Shown in pieces: positions 32,776-45,562 of a stretch of 64,000 bases of DNA. The number at the start of each line of letters is the position of its first letter. Position 1 is the stretch's first letter. The position numbers were made by a program, and so were the translations under genes. The DNA comes from Anthopleura xanthogrammica (lineage: Eukaryota; Cnidaria; Anthozoa; Actiniaria; Actiniidae): positions 6,067,840-6,131,839 of the forward strand of contig OZ025216.1 of NCBI GenBank assembly GCA_964019055.1, written 5' to 3'. The notes beneath the pieces were generated by a model, which saw only the letters and a list, made by a program, of their open reading frames with translations, searched no databases and had not been told where the DNA came from.

Positions 32776-32945
32776 TATGTATGAAATTTTTATATCAAAA
32801 ATTTAAAATTTAAAATAGATTTAATGTAGATTTAGTATATGATCTTATAGATATATATATAATATAGCTACAATAAGTATATTTACCAAAATAAACGTAA
32901 CGGATCAACAACATGTGTTGTAATGTTGCGCTTCCAATTAGACTT

Positions 32946-35787
32946 TTACAAATCTATTGGGACCTCTTTTATGTCACTGTGAAACTTTTGTATTCCTTCT
33001 TCAATACTTTTAAGGAAACCTTTGGCTTTATTTATAGCAATCTTGTTGTGTTTCACTGCCTCTTGAATCTTGCTTCTTGCTTCTCTTTCATCTTCAAGCT
33101 CCACTTGCTGCTCATCGTTTAGTTGATTCTCCGCAAAAGACATGTCACTTTTTAGTTTTTGGACATCATCCCTAACAACAGCTTCTTTTTGCTTAATGTT
33201 TTTCTCTTTGGCATCTACTTTGGCCTTTGCCAGGATTTTAGCTGCATTAAGGGTGGCAATTACGCCATTTTCATTCAATACCAGTTTTTGCAACTTGCTT
33301 TGTACGCCATGTTTCTTTGCAATCTGATCTCGGATTTTTTTGGCTTTATCTTGGGTTCTGTTAACTCCGACTTTTTCTTCAATATCACCCAATATACTTG
33401 ATGCAACTGATAAGAAAGAAGAACAAGTAAGTGTTTTAATTTTCTGAAATTAATAGCAGACGTAGACAGGGGTTCAGCGGCAAAAATGGGACCAGAAGTG
33501 TGCCTAGATGTATTTTGCTTGCATGAAATTGTAAACTTGGGACCAGATATCATAGTTTGAACTAAAAAATCCAATCTAATCTTGAACGTGAAATCATGCA
33601 ATGAAAACTATGCCGGTGAAAGTAAGTCTAAAATTTTAGCTCCATTGAAGCCGCAATGTACAAGCATAAACATGCGAGATTGCGTATATACATTGCCAGA
33701 AATATTGGACATTGTCAGCGGTGTTACGCATGAATGAAAATGAAGTGGTTTTCTAGAGGAAAAATATAACTACATGGTTTCCAAGCACATATTTATATTC
33801 AACTATGATGTTAGTAAAACAATTCTTGCCAAAAAATAGTTACTTGACAATCAAAAGAACAACTATTATTTTTCTGTTGATAAGCCTCACCACAGGAAGC
33901 CCATGAAGGACAAGAAACAAGTTTCAAACGTAAATCGTTACTTTAAGCTTTCTTATTGTATCTCAGCAGTCAATAGGAGCTTGTAAAAACAAAATGGCGA
34001 TATTTAGGGGATTTTGAAACTGTTTGGAGCAGTTCTCTGTGGTTTCTTGTCATTTTTAACTGAAAACTACGAGCTAACAACGCGTCGAATCGCTTAAAAT
34101 TTAACCTAACTTCAAGCTTCTTGGGAACCTACATTCTGAAGGCATGCTGTCTATTTTGAGCGGTTTTGGATTTATTAAACACTCGTTTGGTGATATCGAG
34201 GTGGAGCTCTTTTACTTTTAAATTTTTTCGAGCTCAAATAAGACGATTTTGGGGTCAAGTGTGGCCAGATTTATAGACGATGTATGGAATCTAGAGCTTT
34301 CGAAGCCTTTCGAAGGCAAGTAGTCCGGGAACCAATATGTCGCATGATTCAATGATCATTTTACGCTTATTTAGTAGCTTGTAGGGTGGGTTGTTTGTCG
34401 CGATGTGGAGCTCAGAGGAAATAAAACCCTATTCGCCGTAAATAGAGGAAGCTCTATATTCCCCATACATTTCCTATAAGACTCGGCGGCTATTTTGTAA
34501 GCTGAAACGCATCATTGCGCATGGATGAGCAGGCTCATGTCCCATATTTCTGGCAATGATCTTGTCAAAACTTTTTCTGAACACGAAAAGATATGTGGAA
34601 GGGGAACCTGTTTGCCGAAATTTGGTTTAGTGTAGGGGTCGAGAGACTGAGCGGAGCGTCCCCGGAAAAAATCTTTAGGAGTACCCTCCCCCCCGGATAT
34701 ATTAACAGTAAATTCATGCTCCCATATAGGTAATATTTTGATCAGCTAAATCATTGAAACATAGTTTAATGTTAATATATCCGGGGGGGGGGCACTTCTT
34801 TACTAAAACTAACGAATTCCCAACCCTTTTCTATACTTCCGGCCTGAAAAAGGTACCCCTTTCGGGCGGAGCACCCCGTATAGTCCACTATGGGGAGTAC
34901 CCCCTATAAAAATATAGTCCTTTATGTGCTCGGGAATTCAAGATAAGTTTTACTGCAGCTACGTCATATCCTATTTTCACTCAAAGCAAGAATTTCAAAC
35001 CCTACCAGTAACTTCTTTCATCTTTTCTTTGGCTTTTTTTGTTGCTTCTTCTAAGATTTCTGCTGTCTCTTTCACAGCTTTTTTGATTTTTTCGTTGATA
35101 GTTCTTGTTAGCTCCCTTGCTTTCTTCAGATTGGTTTCAAGATTTGCTTGTTCCTGTCCGAACTGGTCGCGTATCTTGGTGAGATCAAGACCAGCTTGGA
35201 CTACTGCAGTCATGCTTTTCTTAGCAGCAGTTTTGATATCGGAGTTTAAGACTTTCAAACATCTTTTGCAATGGACTGCTGAAAGGTAAATCAGAAACTA
35301 TATATTTTTTCTTTTAAATGGCCCAACTGGACATGAAAAATAATAAATTATGTTTTGTTGTCAGGATGCTTTTAAAGATAAGGTCGCAGTTCAGAACAGG
35401 TGAACCAAGAAGTTGTTCTCATCAAATGTCAACTTCCTCATTAAAAATTGCATATTAATTTAGAAAACAAACATACACTTAACAAATAAATGCTATATAC
35501 ATAACTGGAATGAATTAGACAAATATATAAATTAGATTTATTATTTGCATTTTTAGCAATATCAGGTTAGTGGAAACTTTCATTTACAACCAGTTAATAC
35601 GTGAAGACCAGGCAAAATTACAACTTACAGTGAAGATTTGATTTGACCGAACCGTGTTGATATGCTTGATTGGATTCAAAACTATAACATTATTTTACAA
35701 CATTGGGGAGATCTTACCTCGAGAAGAAGTTTGTGTTATTATCCCTAAAAAACACAGAATAAACCCAAACGCAAGTATATTTCTCAT
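32946..35787 (-). CDS. Small secreted coiled-coil protein (paralog of 24433-30939)
   Basis: Function unknown. Exons on the minus strand: 35787-35718 (signal peptide MRNILAFGFILCFLGIITQT), 35278-35006, 33406-32946 (stop); 267 aa; both introns phase 1. The middle exon is a short CxxC-containing start (VHCKRCLK) then a Lys/Glu/Ala heptad-rich helix. The last exon begins ASSILGDIEEKVGVN and is full-length homologous to the last exon of the neighbour (shared NIEEK/DIEEK-G-N start and an ELEDEREARSKI-type acidic segment; 152 versus 153 residues). The acceptor of exon 2 is a NAGNAG site, so one residue may be optional. It is divergent from the discoidin gene at 37210. Likely the ancestral, compact form of the pair (inference). 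Confidence 0.8.
34575..34915. repeat. Two facing fragments of the G-tract / AAGGGGTAC repeat
   Basis: 34590-34700 shows GGAAGGGGAACCTG, GAAATTTGGTTTAG and GAGCGGAGCGTCCCC. 34780-34915 shows the opposite orientation (GAAAAAGGTACCCCTTTCGG, GGCGGAGCACCCCGTATAGT). Between them ATATATCC GGG tracts are inverted around 34699 and 34780. It lies in intron 2 of the coiled-coil gene; the rest of that intron shows nothing. Confidence 0.6.
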
Positions 35788-37209
35788 TTTGGCCGAGTTT
35801 GAGGTGGAAACAGCAGCCACGATAAGAAACCAGAGAGCAAATGTCAATATGGCAAAATCCGTTATTTTTGGTTTGATAGCAAGTCCATTGGGGATTGGCC
35901 CATTTAGCAGGTACTGTATTGTTGATGCCGGGTACCCGTGACTGTGTCATATGTTTGTATCATGGGTTAAATTAGTTAGTGAGATATGGTCGTGTGTTCG
36001 TGGAAAGTAAAAAAAAAACCCACATTTCTATGTATGTCTTGGTAGGATTTAATATATACGGTTCTGTTTTTTCAGTCTTAAAAATTGTCTAATACATCTT
36101 ATGACACTCAAATCCTCATAGTTTTCGTGTTTTTTTTTTAATGAAAAATTGTTCTAGTATTATCCTAAGAGAAATACATATTAATCGCTACAGATTTATT
36201 AACTGATTGTTCACGTTTTTGGTCTCAACAGTTATCTGTGCATTTGCTTAAATCTAGATCACAACGTTTCTGCAATATATTAGCCTTTCGCAAAAAAATC
36301 TGCAAAATTCAAAATATTTCAAATATGAAAAATAATAATTTGTACATTTTCGACTTTTTTGAATAAAATATATCGGACAAATGATCCCGGTGAAGCCTAC
36401 TAGTCTGCCAACACAAATATTCTCTTGGTTCTTACTTCCATCGGTTATAAGCCAAACTCTGATATCTTGCGTTTATCAGCCATAATTCGTTGATGCACAT
36501 AAAGGATTGAGTGGGAAAATAAAATAAAAATCTTATTCTATTCCTTCTTTTTCCCTTCAGGTTACAACCCTTCCCTAATATAACCCCCTGGTAAGTTATA
36601 AGCCAATAAAAAACCTAACGAATGAGTTTTTTAATGGTACTGTAGACAGAAATGGCAATGGTATACCGAACATTATGTTAGTCTGGAAACGTCGCTGCTA
36701 CTAGTCTTTGGGTTCAAGATAATATTATTGATTATTAAGTGATTAATTATCTGTTTTAACATTCCAGCTTTAAAAGTCGGATACAGTACAATTTTTTCCT
36801 TATGATTTTTACGCCATTATTTCAACTTTTCTACATAATTCAAGATTGCCTATGAAGAATTCTGTTTGGTTAAAAAAAATAGTAGAAACCAAAATATATT
36901 GCCTGTTAGTTCGCTATTTTGTCCTTATTAGCAAAATTCCTAAATAACAATAATTATTGAAAACTAAGGAATTCTAAAAAGATAAATTGCACTGCAGAAT
37001 TAATTAGCAGGTGCAAGAATTAGAGTAAACAAAACAATAAAATTATGACAGAAATTATTCACAAGACCCGACAGCATTGTTGAATATTGATTATTGTACC
37101 TGTAGGCACCAGCTTCTTGTTTGTAGCTTCTTCAAGCAGCATTAAACACAGCTAGACGAGCGACTCCTACATGAATGCTGTAGTGCGTCGGTTTTTTCAT
37201 GTGGACATC
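35788..37209. other. Divergent intergenic region, coiled-coil gene and discoidin gene
   Basis: 1.4 kb of AT-rich DNA between two divergent start codons of secreted-protein genes. No exon or repeat family recognised. An in-frame upstream ATG for the discoidin gene is at 37171. Confidence 0.6.
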
Positions 37210-40200
37210 ATGAATTTCGTCTTTCTCAGTCTGCTCACATTTACATTAGTTCTTGCCCTGGAAGCTCGTGTTTTGCCATTTTCATTTGGAAAAGAAACTT
37301 TGAAAAGAGGTAAGTTAGTATAATCTTTCAAGTGTCATGCAAATATTCCCCAACTCTTGTTGCCTTGTAACAATTCGACTTTAGCTTTGCAAGAAATATT
37401 CTTCCCCCAAAAACTAAATATTTGGTGTGTAGGGGAAAGACATTATAGCTAGTCAGCAGAGTGAAGTTTTCTCTTGTGATAAATTGCCTTTGGTTTGGAT
37501 GATCAAATTCATAAGTAAAATAATGTTAGCTTTACTCATGATTCGAAACTGTCATGGCGCTAAATCACCTTATTATTTATTCTTCAGACTTTTCGAAATT
37601 CTTTTCTTTCAAAGCATTACTCTTCCAAATATATTTTAATTAGAGCTTATAATCTTACCGTAAAACAAGCTGACTTTTCTCTGGTAAAGGAAAATATTAC
37701 ACACCACGTACCAGCATTATCGGCACCACACCCAATCTCTTAGTGTGCTGAAGTGTAATGCCTAACTTTAAATAAAAACAAAACTGGAGGACTCGCAAGA
37801 TATATTCAACAGTCATCTTTTCAGGCATACTGCGGGAGTAAAAAAAGCACATTTACTCTCATGTATTATAATAATAACTTTAAACGATACTTTTCTAGAT
37901 AGATATACTCTAATTTTGGCTCTATCTTCTGTTTTATGTTAATATTCTTGAAGCTAAAAAAGAATTTTGAGCGTTTTGAACATTTATTTGTTGTTTTAGT
38001 CAACACCATTCATTCTTCTAAATTGCAGTTAAGCGAAGTGATGCCTTAGCAGCAAATGCTACACAAAATAATAACGGATCAAAAATTGCAAGAGCTCCTC
38101 CAGGGATTGGTGGCACAGGAATACGTTATCCAAGTAAGTGCCTTTCCTAAAACAACAGGTAAAAAGCAATCGTTTGCGAAAGTTTGACAGTCACCTTAAC
38201 TGAGGTTTTTGCTTTTAGTAAAATATTCTTTGTACATGAACATAGGACTAATAACACGTGGAAAAGGACGAATAAATATGTACAGAAAATGTGTCCGAAT
38301 GATTTGTTATCTACTATTAAAATAATGACTTTGTTCATTTACAGTTTGCATCTATTCGCTTGGTGTATCAAATAGAAACATCATTAAAGATGTTCAAATC
38401 ACGGCTTCTTCCTATTATGGAACTGATCACCTGAGGCCTCAAGAAGGGCGTCTCTCGAATCAAAATGCATGGTGTGCAAGCAGAGACGCTGGACCCAGGA
38501 CATTCATACAAATTGACTTCGGTAAGGCAAAACAAGAAATCACTTGTCATTTGGGTAAAGGAATGTTAACAGACTTAATTAGCAATACGATAAACATGGT
38601 ATGCGTATGATGATGGAATGAAATGTGTATATGATCGTACCATACTGTGAAATACTCAGAAAAAATTCTGAGCCCCAGATGGGAATCGAACCCACGACCC
38701 TCCGTATGGTAGTCGGACGCTCTGCCACTGAGCTAAAGGAGACTAATAGCGAGTAAGGTCGTTAGTGTGGGTAAACTGTGACAAACGTACTGTTTATGCT
38801 ACAGTCACAGAAATGTCTAAGGAAAATATACGATAAATTAATTAGTAATAATAGTTGGTATGGCACGATCTGGACTTTTTAGGTGGATTTCAGTTAATAA
38901 TTCAGTCTGATGGGCTGCTATTTTGTCGTCTTTGCTGTATGTAGTTGTTGATTCTTTTGATTTCATTCACGTTTTTATTGTCTTCCAAATATAATAGACG
39001 TTTTTGCTCTAACGAACATTTTCAAACTCTCGTGCTGTTGGAACAAAAGATCTGCGAATTCTTTTGTGATTTTGTTGTTTAGAAATAATAGCAGTATTGA
39101 AACGCTGATTCAGCGTTTTACACGAGAAATGCAATATGCATAATAGTCTAGTTATCATTACCAACGCTTCTATTATTTCTAAACAACAAAATCATAAAAT
39201 AATTTGCACATCTTTTGTTTCAACAACACGAGACTTTGAGAATGTCAAAAATGTTCGTTAGAGCAAAAAGGTCTAATAGACCTTTTGTATATCGGACATT
39301 TGTCTCATGTACCAGAGTGTCCCACTTATCAGCTCACGTGTAGAAAGATAATGAGGAGGGTTCACACCCGGGGTTCACACTTTAGATCTGCATAAAATTA
39401 GAAGTCTGAAGTGAGCTGATGCAGCACGCAAAACACGCTATTTTTATTTGGAATTAATAACCAGCCACTCCCTAATCCTATTGTTCAGTGCTGTTTTTTG
39501 TTGATTATCAACACGGCTGAATATTGTCCCCGGTACAGGTCTATATTTCAAAAATATAGACTTGTTACGGGCTGGTTATTAACTAAGATCAAACACGCGA
39601 GCTAGGGCATTCTTTAAAAATAAAGACCTCGGCCTCGGGCTGCGCCCTCGGCCTCGGTCTTTATTTTGAAGAATGCCCTCGCCCTAGTGTTTGATCCTTT
39701 ACAGAACACGCTACGATTTTATCAGCCTGATTTTGATTAGCCCATCGGAGAAAATTATACAAATCAGCCTGGTACCTAAAATTATAATTCTAGTAAATCG
39801 TATTTATTTTTATTGGGCCGCTTTTTGGAAAGGAGCCGCAAATGGCTGTAATAAACGAAATATGCCAATATCGGGTTGAAAAAGCTACCTACAGCACAAT
39901 ATATTTCTTTATTAACTATATCAATTACGTCACAGATATATGCATGTATATAGTTATAAAAATCTCCGTCTTCTGTTGCTCAAACAAGCACAACAATGTA
40001 CAACGATGGGAAGGAAGGCGCGTCTGTGTCTCCAACGACCCGAAATACATCTGTAGGTTTTAAAAAATCCTATGGCGTGTTCAACTTTGACTCGGCAACT
40101 TCTTAACTCGTTGTTTATACGTTCCAGCCTTGCATTCCCCCTGATCTGATTCCTTTTCTTTGGCCTGACAAGGACTGGGTGGGGTGGATAACCTAAATCT

Positions 40201-43200
40201 GCCATAATATGGCAGCGATGTGGAAGGGCCAGGTCACATCCAGGACCGATGGTTGGCATCATGTTGAAACAGTTTATGTCATTTAAATGACCTGGAAATC
40301 TGAAGGAATAAAAAATTTTATCAGTCAATCAGTGCACTATAGTCGCATTTTAAATACATAATATTTCATCTTACGCTGCAGAACAATGAACTATCATCCC
40401 ATCTGGGGTTACGATCAAGGTACTTGACATAAAATGCTTTTTCTTGTCACCGCGGTAAAACAACGCCTGTCTTCTAGAGGGACGACATATTTCGTGAATT
40501 GTCGCATCAATAATTCCCACGCAGGTAGGAAAATGCTTCCAGTGTCCAGCCCAATCTCGCCATTCGTTTTCCGTTGGCCATTCAATTTCATTAGAGAAAT
40601 TTTCCAGCAATAAAGGAACCAGTTCTTGAACAGTTCGACTGATAGAGGCTATGTCAATTTTAAACATGCTCCCAATGGTGTGGAGTCGTGGATATCTACG
40701 AAGCCAAATTAGCACCAATAAAAGTCGATTTGAAATGTTCAACCTTTGAATTCTTGGTCTTCTCTGAGTACCGTTACGACAACGATTTAGTGCAATGATA
40801 GGCAGTCTCATCCTGTCAACGATGTCCTGAAATGTTTCAACTGTTTCTCCAGTCAAATACCAAAATTTGATAGGTGATTTCTTAATGTACGAGAAATAAT
40901 CCCGACCACCATGTGCGTCAGGACCAAAAATACCGAGACGCTCCAAAACGCCTATTTTGTATTCATCCAGAACTTGAAGTATGCACACCAATATAATACA
41001 AGACATGCTCAATATTTCAAACGGAAACGTTGGAAATTTTCTTTTAGTTAAGGATATAATTTCTAATACACTTATTATAGTAAATGCAGCATGACCAAAC
41101 AACGATGGAAATACTGGGGGATGCATCATTTGGACCGCCTTTAAGGTGATGGAAGTTTGACCAATATTAAAAAGCTTTGAACAATATATGATTGCAAGTG
41201 TTAATCTAGCATAACAACAATAGCGTGTGGATTGTTTGTTTGTTCTTTTGACAACGACAACAACAAACATGCATGCCAAACTGCAACACACACACAACAA
41301 CTTCACACATTCCGGTGGCGCCTTGGGAATTTGTTTCCAAATAAACCAATAACAATGAACGCAAATAATTACACCTCACAATAAATATTCAAAAGGAACG
41401 ACAGAACATTCAACAATGTCAAGAGGTGTTTTCGGCGACAAAAATTAACTTCATTGTAATTGTTAGCATTTCGCATCTTTTGAGTATAAATCCAACTCGA
41501 AAGTGCATGATATCACTATCAGATGCACCTTGGCTTCGATGAAAAGATGTCAGGAAAAAGAAACATATTTCTCGAAGCAGCATTTGCAGGAAAGCCCGTT
41601 TTGGAACAACTGAGCGAAATTGAAAATATGCAAGAACAGGAAAAAAATGCCTTGGAAATGACAAAAAAAATCGAGAGTAAGAAAACCGTGAACAAGATAA
41701 AGCCCAACAAAGCGCAAGAAATGGCTGTAATTGAAGAAGCAGTTCAGAATGTCGGGCGTCTGCCAACCAAAGTGCTTCGATATGTCGAGTTAATGGCCAT
41801 CAAACTTGGCCCACACGAAAAGGCGTACTATTCTTCGGTGGGTACTGTTGGCGGAGCATCCAGAGAGGCAGCTAGACGCAGAATTTCCAGAAAGATAAAA
41901 GAAATGTAAAGTTGTTTTACGCTTCATATAGCTTTATATGTTTTCATTTTAAAATTTACGTCCCAGTGCATCAAACAAGGAAGCTTAAAAATGTTTCTTT
42001 CTTTTTAGCGACACTAAGGCAACTTCGACTACGACCTTGTCAACGACCTCGACGACCATAAACAGCTCAAAGCCAAGTACGTCGACGACACGACACGTGT
42101 CAAGCAACAGTTGTGCTGCTGACGCTGAGCTGCTTTATCAAAGTAGTAGTGCAGAAGAGGAAAAGGAAGACCCAGATGAAATGTACATATTCAAACCCGG
42201 ACAAGATAAAAGTGCCAATGAGTGGGTCAAGAAAACCCATTCTTTAGAAAAAAAGAAACAGGATATCGACAGAGACATCTTTGAAATGAGTGACGAAGTG
42301 ACGGGTAGGTCAATACCAAGTAATATATTGTACACTACACTGTTAAATTTCTACATCTGTATCATTGTATAATTAATGTACAATGTCCAAACGTTATTGT
42401 GGGAAAAGTCTTGCGTTACTGGCTGACAACATTTTGTGATCAGCGCATCGCAATGTACAAACATTTCGCAACAGCTCCATTGTGTAGAATGATAATCACA
42501 CCTTTTTTCCCCCTATAGCTGAAGTAGAAGCCACCGAACCAAAGAAGAAAAAGGGCAAGAAAGGAAAACTGGAAGCCATATTGGATTTGATGCCAGAAAT
42601 GGTCCATTCAGTTTCTAGCGCAGCCAAAGCACATAAGAAGGCTATCAATAAATGGCAAGAGATTTCGTCCGATGATTCGGACTAATTTTTGAGAACTATC
42701 GGGGTATGCATTAAACATAATAATGAATCACATAATGGGTGTAAGTTATCAGTGTATACCAGTATAGCGCGCTGCATTGGAGCGAACGCTACACGTTAAT
42801 TTGAATTACCGCCGCCGTAGGAGTACGCGATATTATTACACGATAGTTACACCGGTTGTATACACCGATAAAATGAACCCATAGTATTATTTCTTAATAA
42901 AAAGATTGTCTCACTTTTGTGTATCGTCAAATATAAATAAAACAACACTGATTTAATAAACAGGCATATTTTTGAGAGTTATCTTTCATACATTTCTTTG
43001 AAAGCTAACCATCCAATCATTTCATTAATTCCAAAATTAATAATAGCCTCTTCATTTGCACGGCGAATGCCGATTTCACACACGTGTATGCATAACAATG
43101 GTTTTCCTAAAGTGGGACACTCTGGTACATGAGACAAATGTCCGATATACAAAAGGTCTAATGGGTACGAACGTTTGGGAGACAAAACTAAAGAATTTCA

Positions 43201-45529
43201 ATCTCCTGAGAATTGGAACCTATTGTTTTGTCCTCCAAATTGAACTGCATTCCGACCTGCTTCAAAGGGTCTATACAAGATCATGGTGACATTAATTTAC
43301 CAAGCGCATTATCTTTTTCGTTTTCCCAAAAATTCAATTAATGTAATTACGTCACTCAGGGATTTTTTTGGAGACCTAATATTCTATGCGGACAATTCAT
43401 TAATTTATTGAGCCTTCAAGCAAGGCTATTGAAACAATTGAACTGCTAATTAACAACAAATAACCCACTAATGAGAATGGAAATGGAAATGTTACCGGAA
43501 ATTGATGCGTTGATGCGAATGAAAGTCCAGTCAAGTCGGGTATGATTTCCGGTAACATTTGGCCTGTCCCCTCCCTACTACGTGTATGTTTTGTATTTTT
43601 TCGCCGAATATTTTTCGTGATTTTTAGCTGTATTGAATTTCCGCACATACCCACGGCTTGCATACTTGACATACTCTCGGCATCTTGTGGACAAAAAAAA
43701 AAAGTCTTTAAGGCTTCAAATTAAAGGAAATTTATTGGAGAATTGATTTCTGGGGCTAAATTTTCTGATACGTTTGTTGTTGTGGAGATATGGAGCTGAA
43801 AGTAAGGGTCGGTGTTAAAATTTGGAGGCGCTGTTTCATACCTTCCCATAATATATACATAGGGAGAGCGAAGCAAATTTTCAAACCGCTCAAAACCCTT
43901 CAAAAACACAATTTCATGCCAATATTTCATCACCAAAGTGTTCCTCAACTACCAAACAACATTTTTAGAGACTATTCAAAATCATTAAATGATTAAAGTC
44001 TTTCTGAAAGCATATTTTCAAACCATATGAAATTTGAACATATAGTTCACTCACTGAATGCTGTAGTGTACACATGAATATAAAACGTTGATATGATAAG
44101 GGAAAACGTCGTAGCTGCATTATTAAGATATAAAAGTTAACTTCCTTCAGCCCTAGATCTAAAGCTCTCAGTGAATATAATACGTAGGGCATCTTAATCA
44201 AAATTCAAATTTGCAAAAACAAGCGGCTAAACTTGTGAGGTAATGATTGTTTACTGTTTTTTTAATTTGTAGGTAAACTAAAGTTGATTAGTGGTATAGT
44301 GACACAAGGTAAACCAGACACAGAAGACTGGGTAACACAATATCATGTACTCTACAGCTTGGATGGCTACAAATGGTTACATTATAAGGAAAATGGCAAA
44401 GAAAAGGTAAAATCTTTCCAATACTCTTTCTCGATTTGAGCCTGTTCGGCTTGTGATGAGACATAATTTAAATTTCTTAAATATAATCCATATACCAAAC
44501 CTCCCAAATTCTCTTTCGTGCCGCTTGCTGTCACACACACTCAAACGTTTACCATTTGTGCATTGTTTTGTAAACGTTTTTATGCCGTTTTAGGTATTTA
44601 CAGGGAATGCTGATCGTAATACTCCCATGTTCAACTATTTTTCTCGTCGAGTTGTTGGAAGGTTCGTCAGAATTGTACCTCAGGCCTGGCGTGGATATTT
44701 AATGTGCATGCGAGTTGAAGTCTTGGGATGCTCTTTCAATCAAAGTGAGTAACAGTGGATTATATTACTTGACAAGGTCCTGCATGAGGGAGTAAAATAC
44801 GATCTGGGATTCACCTCAGTCGGGATTGGGAAAATAGGATGAGGGTTCAAAAATGGGAATAGAGTTCCTTCAAGTTTCAGTTGTTGCACAGTGGGAATTG
44901 CCTCCAAGTATATAAGTTTATGAAGTCTGAATATTTTTTATTTCGTGGCCATGGTTTCCAGACTCCGCGCATATTTTGGTCAGCAATTTATCACGTCAAT
45001 ATTAGTAACCTGCACTGGAATATTGCCAAATTGGAACTGGAAATATTACCCCTCTTCGGGAAGCTCTATTGAAATTAACAACTATTAACAATGTTTTTTT
45101 TTTGTTTCTCTTATTTTTTACAGTTGATATTGCAGTAAACCAGACCACACAACAATCAAGTACAAGCTTTGATTCCTTCTCTTCAAGAGCAGTAGATGGA
45201 CAAATAGATAGATACTTCAATAGAGGTATGTACCAAGTGTTCTTTATTTAAAAACGTGCATGTTTCTTAAGTTTGACGGCAAACTGTTGACTCAAGTGCC
45301 TCGACTTGAAGCGGTGATGTGTGGCTCTGAAAGTCGTTATTAGTTTAAAACTCATAAATGATAGATAAATATGATATCATGTATCATGGTGTTCCCGATT
45401 AGTAGGGTACTTTTGCCCAGCTATAAGACCCTAGACGTTAATAAAGTTATTCTATTATTTTTATTATCATCATCACCATGATCATCAACAACAACAAAAA
45501 CACAATCATCATCATCATCATCATCATCA

Positions 45530-45562
<33 letters not shown>

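Larger units (their letters stand above)
30940..32945. other. Intergenic stretch between the two coiled-coil paralogs
   Basis: It must contain the promoter of the 24433-30939 gene (just above 30939) and the 3' end of the 32946-35787 gene. It holds the tandem motif at 31786-31905 and the TA-flanked MITE at 32483-32775. No coding exon seen. Confidence 0.6.
39279..43158. mobile_element. Complete Harbinger-type DNA transposon (3880 bp, 49-bp perfect terminal repeats)
   Basis: Ends 39279-39327 and 43110-43158 are perfect 49-bp inverted repeats starting GACCTTTTGTATATCGGACA. Flanks are AATA on the left and TAAT on the right, consistent with a 3-bp AAT duplication if the end starts with A, or TA if it starts with G. 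It encodes a DDE transposase (minus) and a divergent accessory protein (plus), the classic two-gene plan of PIF/Harbinger. Two smaller foldbacks (39452-39584, 39588-39696) sit between the left end and the transposase. Identical ends and open frames suggest recent activity. Confidence 0.88.

Noticed and set aside
38672..38742. Functional nuclear tRNA gene
   Set aside because: Poor acceptor stem and a non-used anticodon; kept only as tRNA-like.
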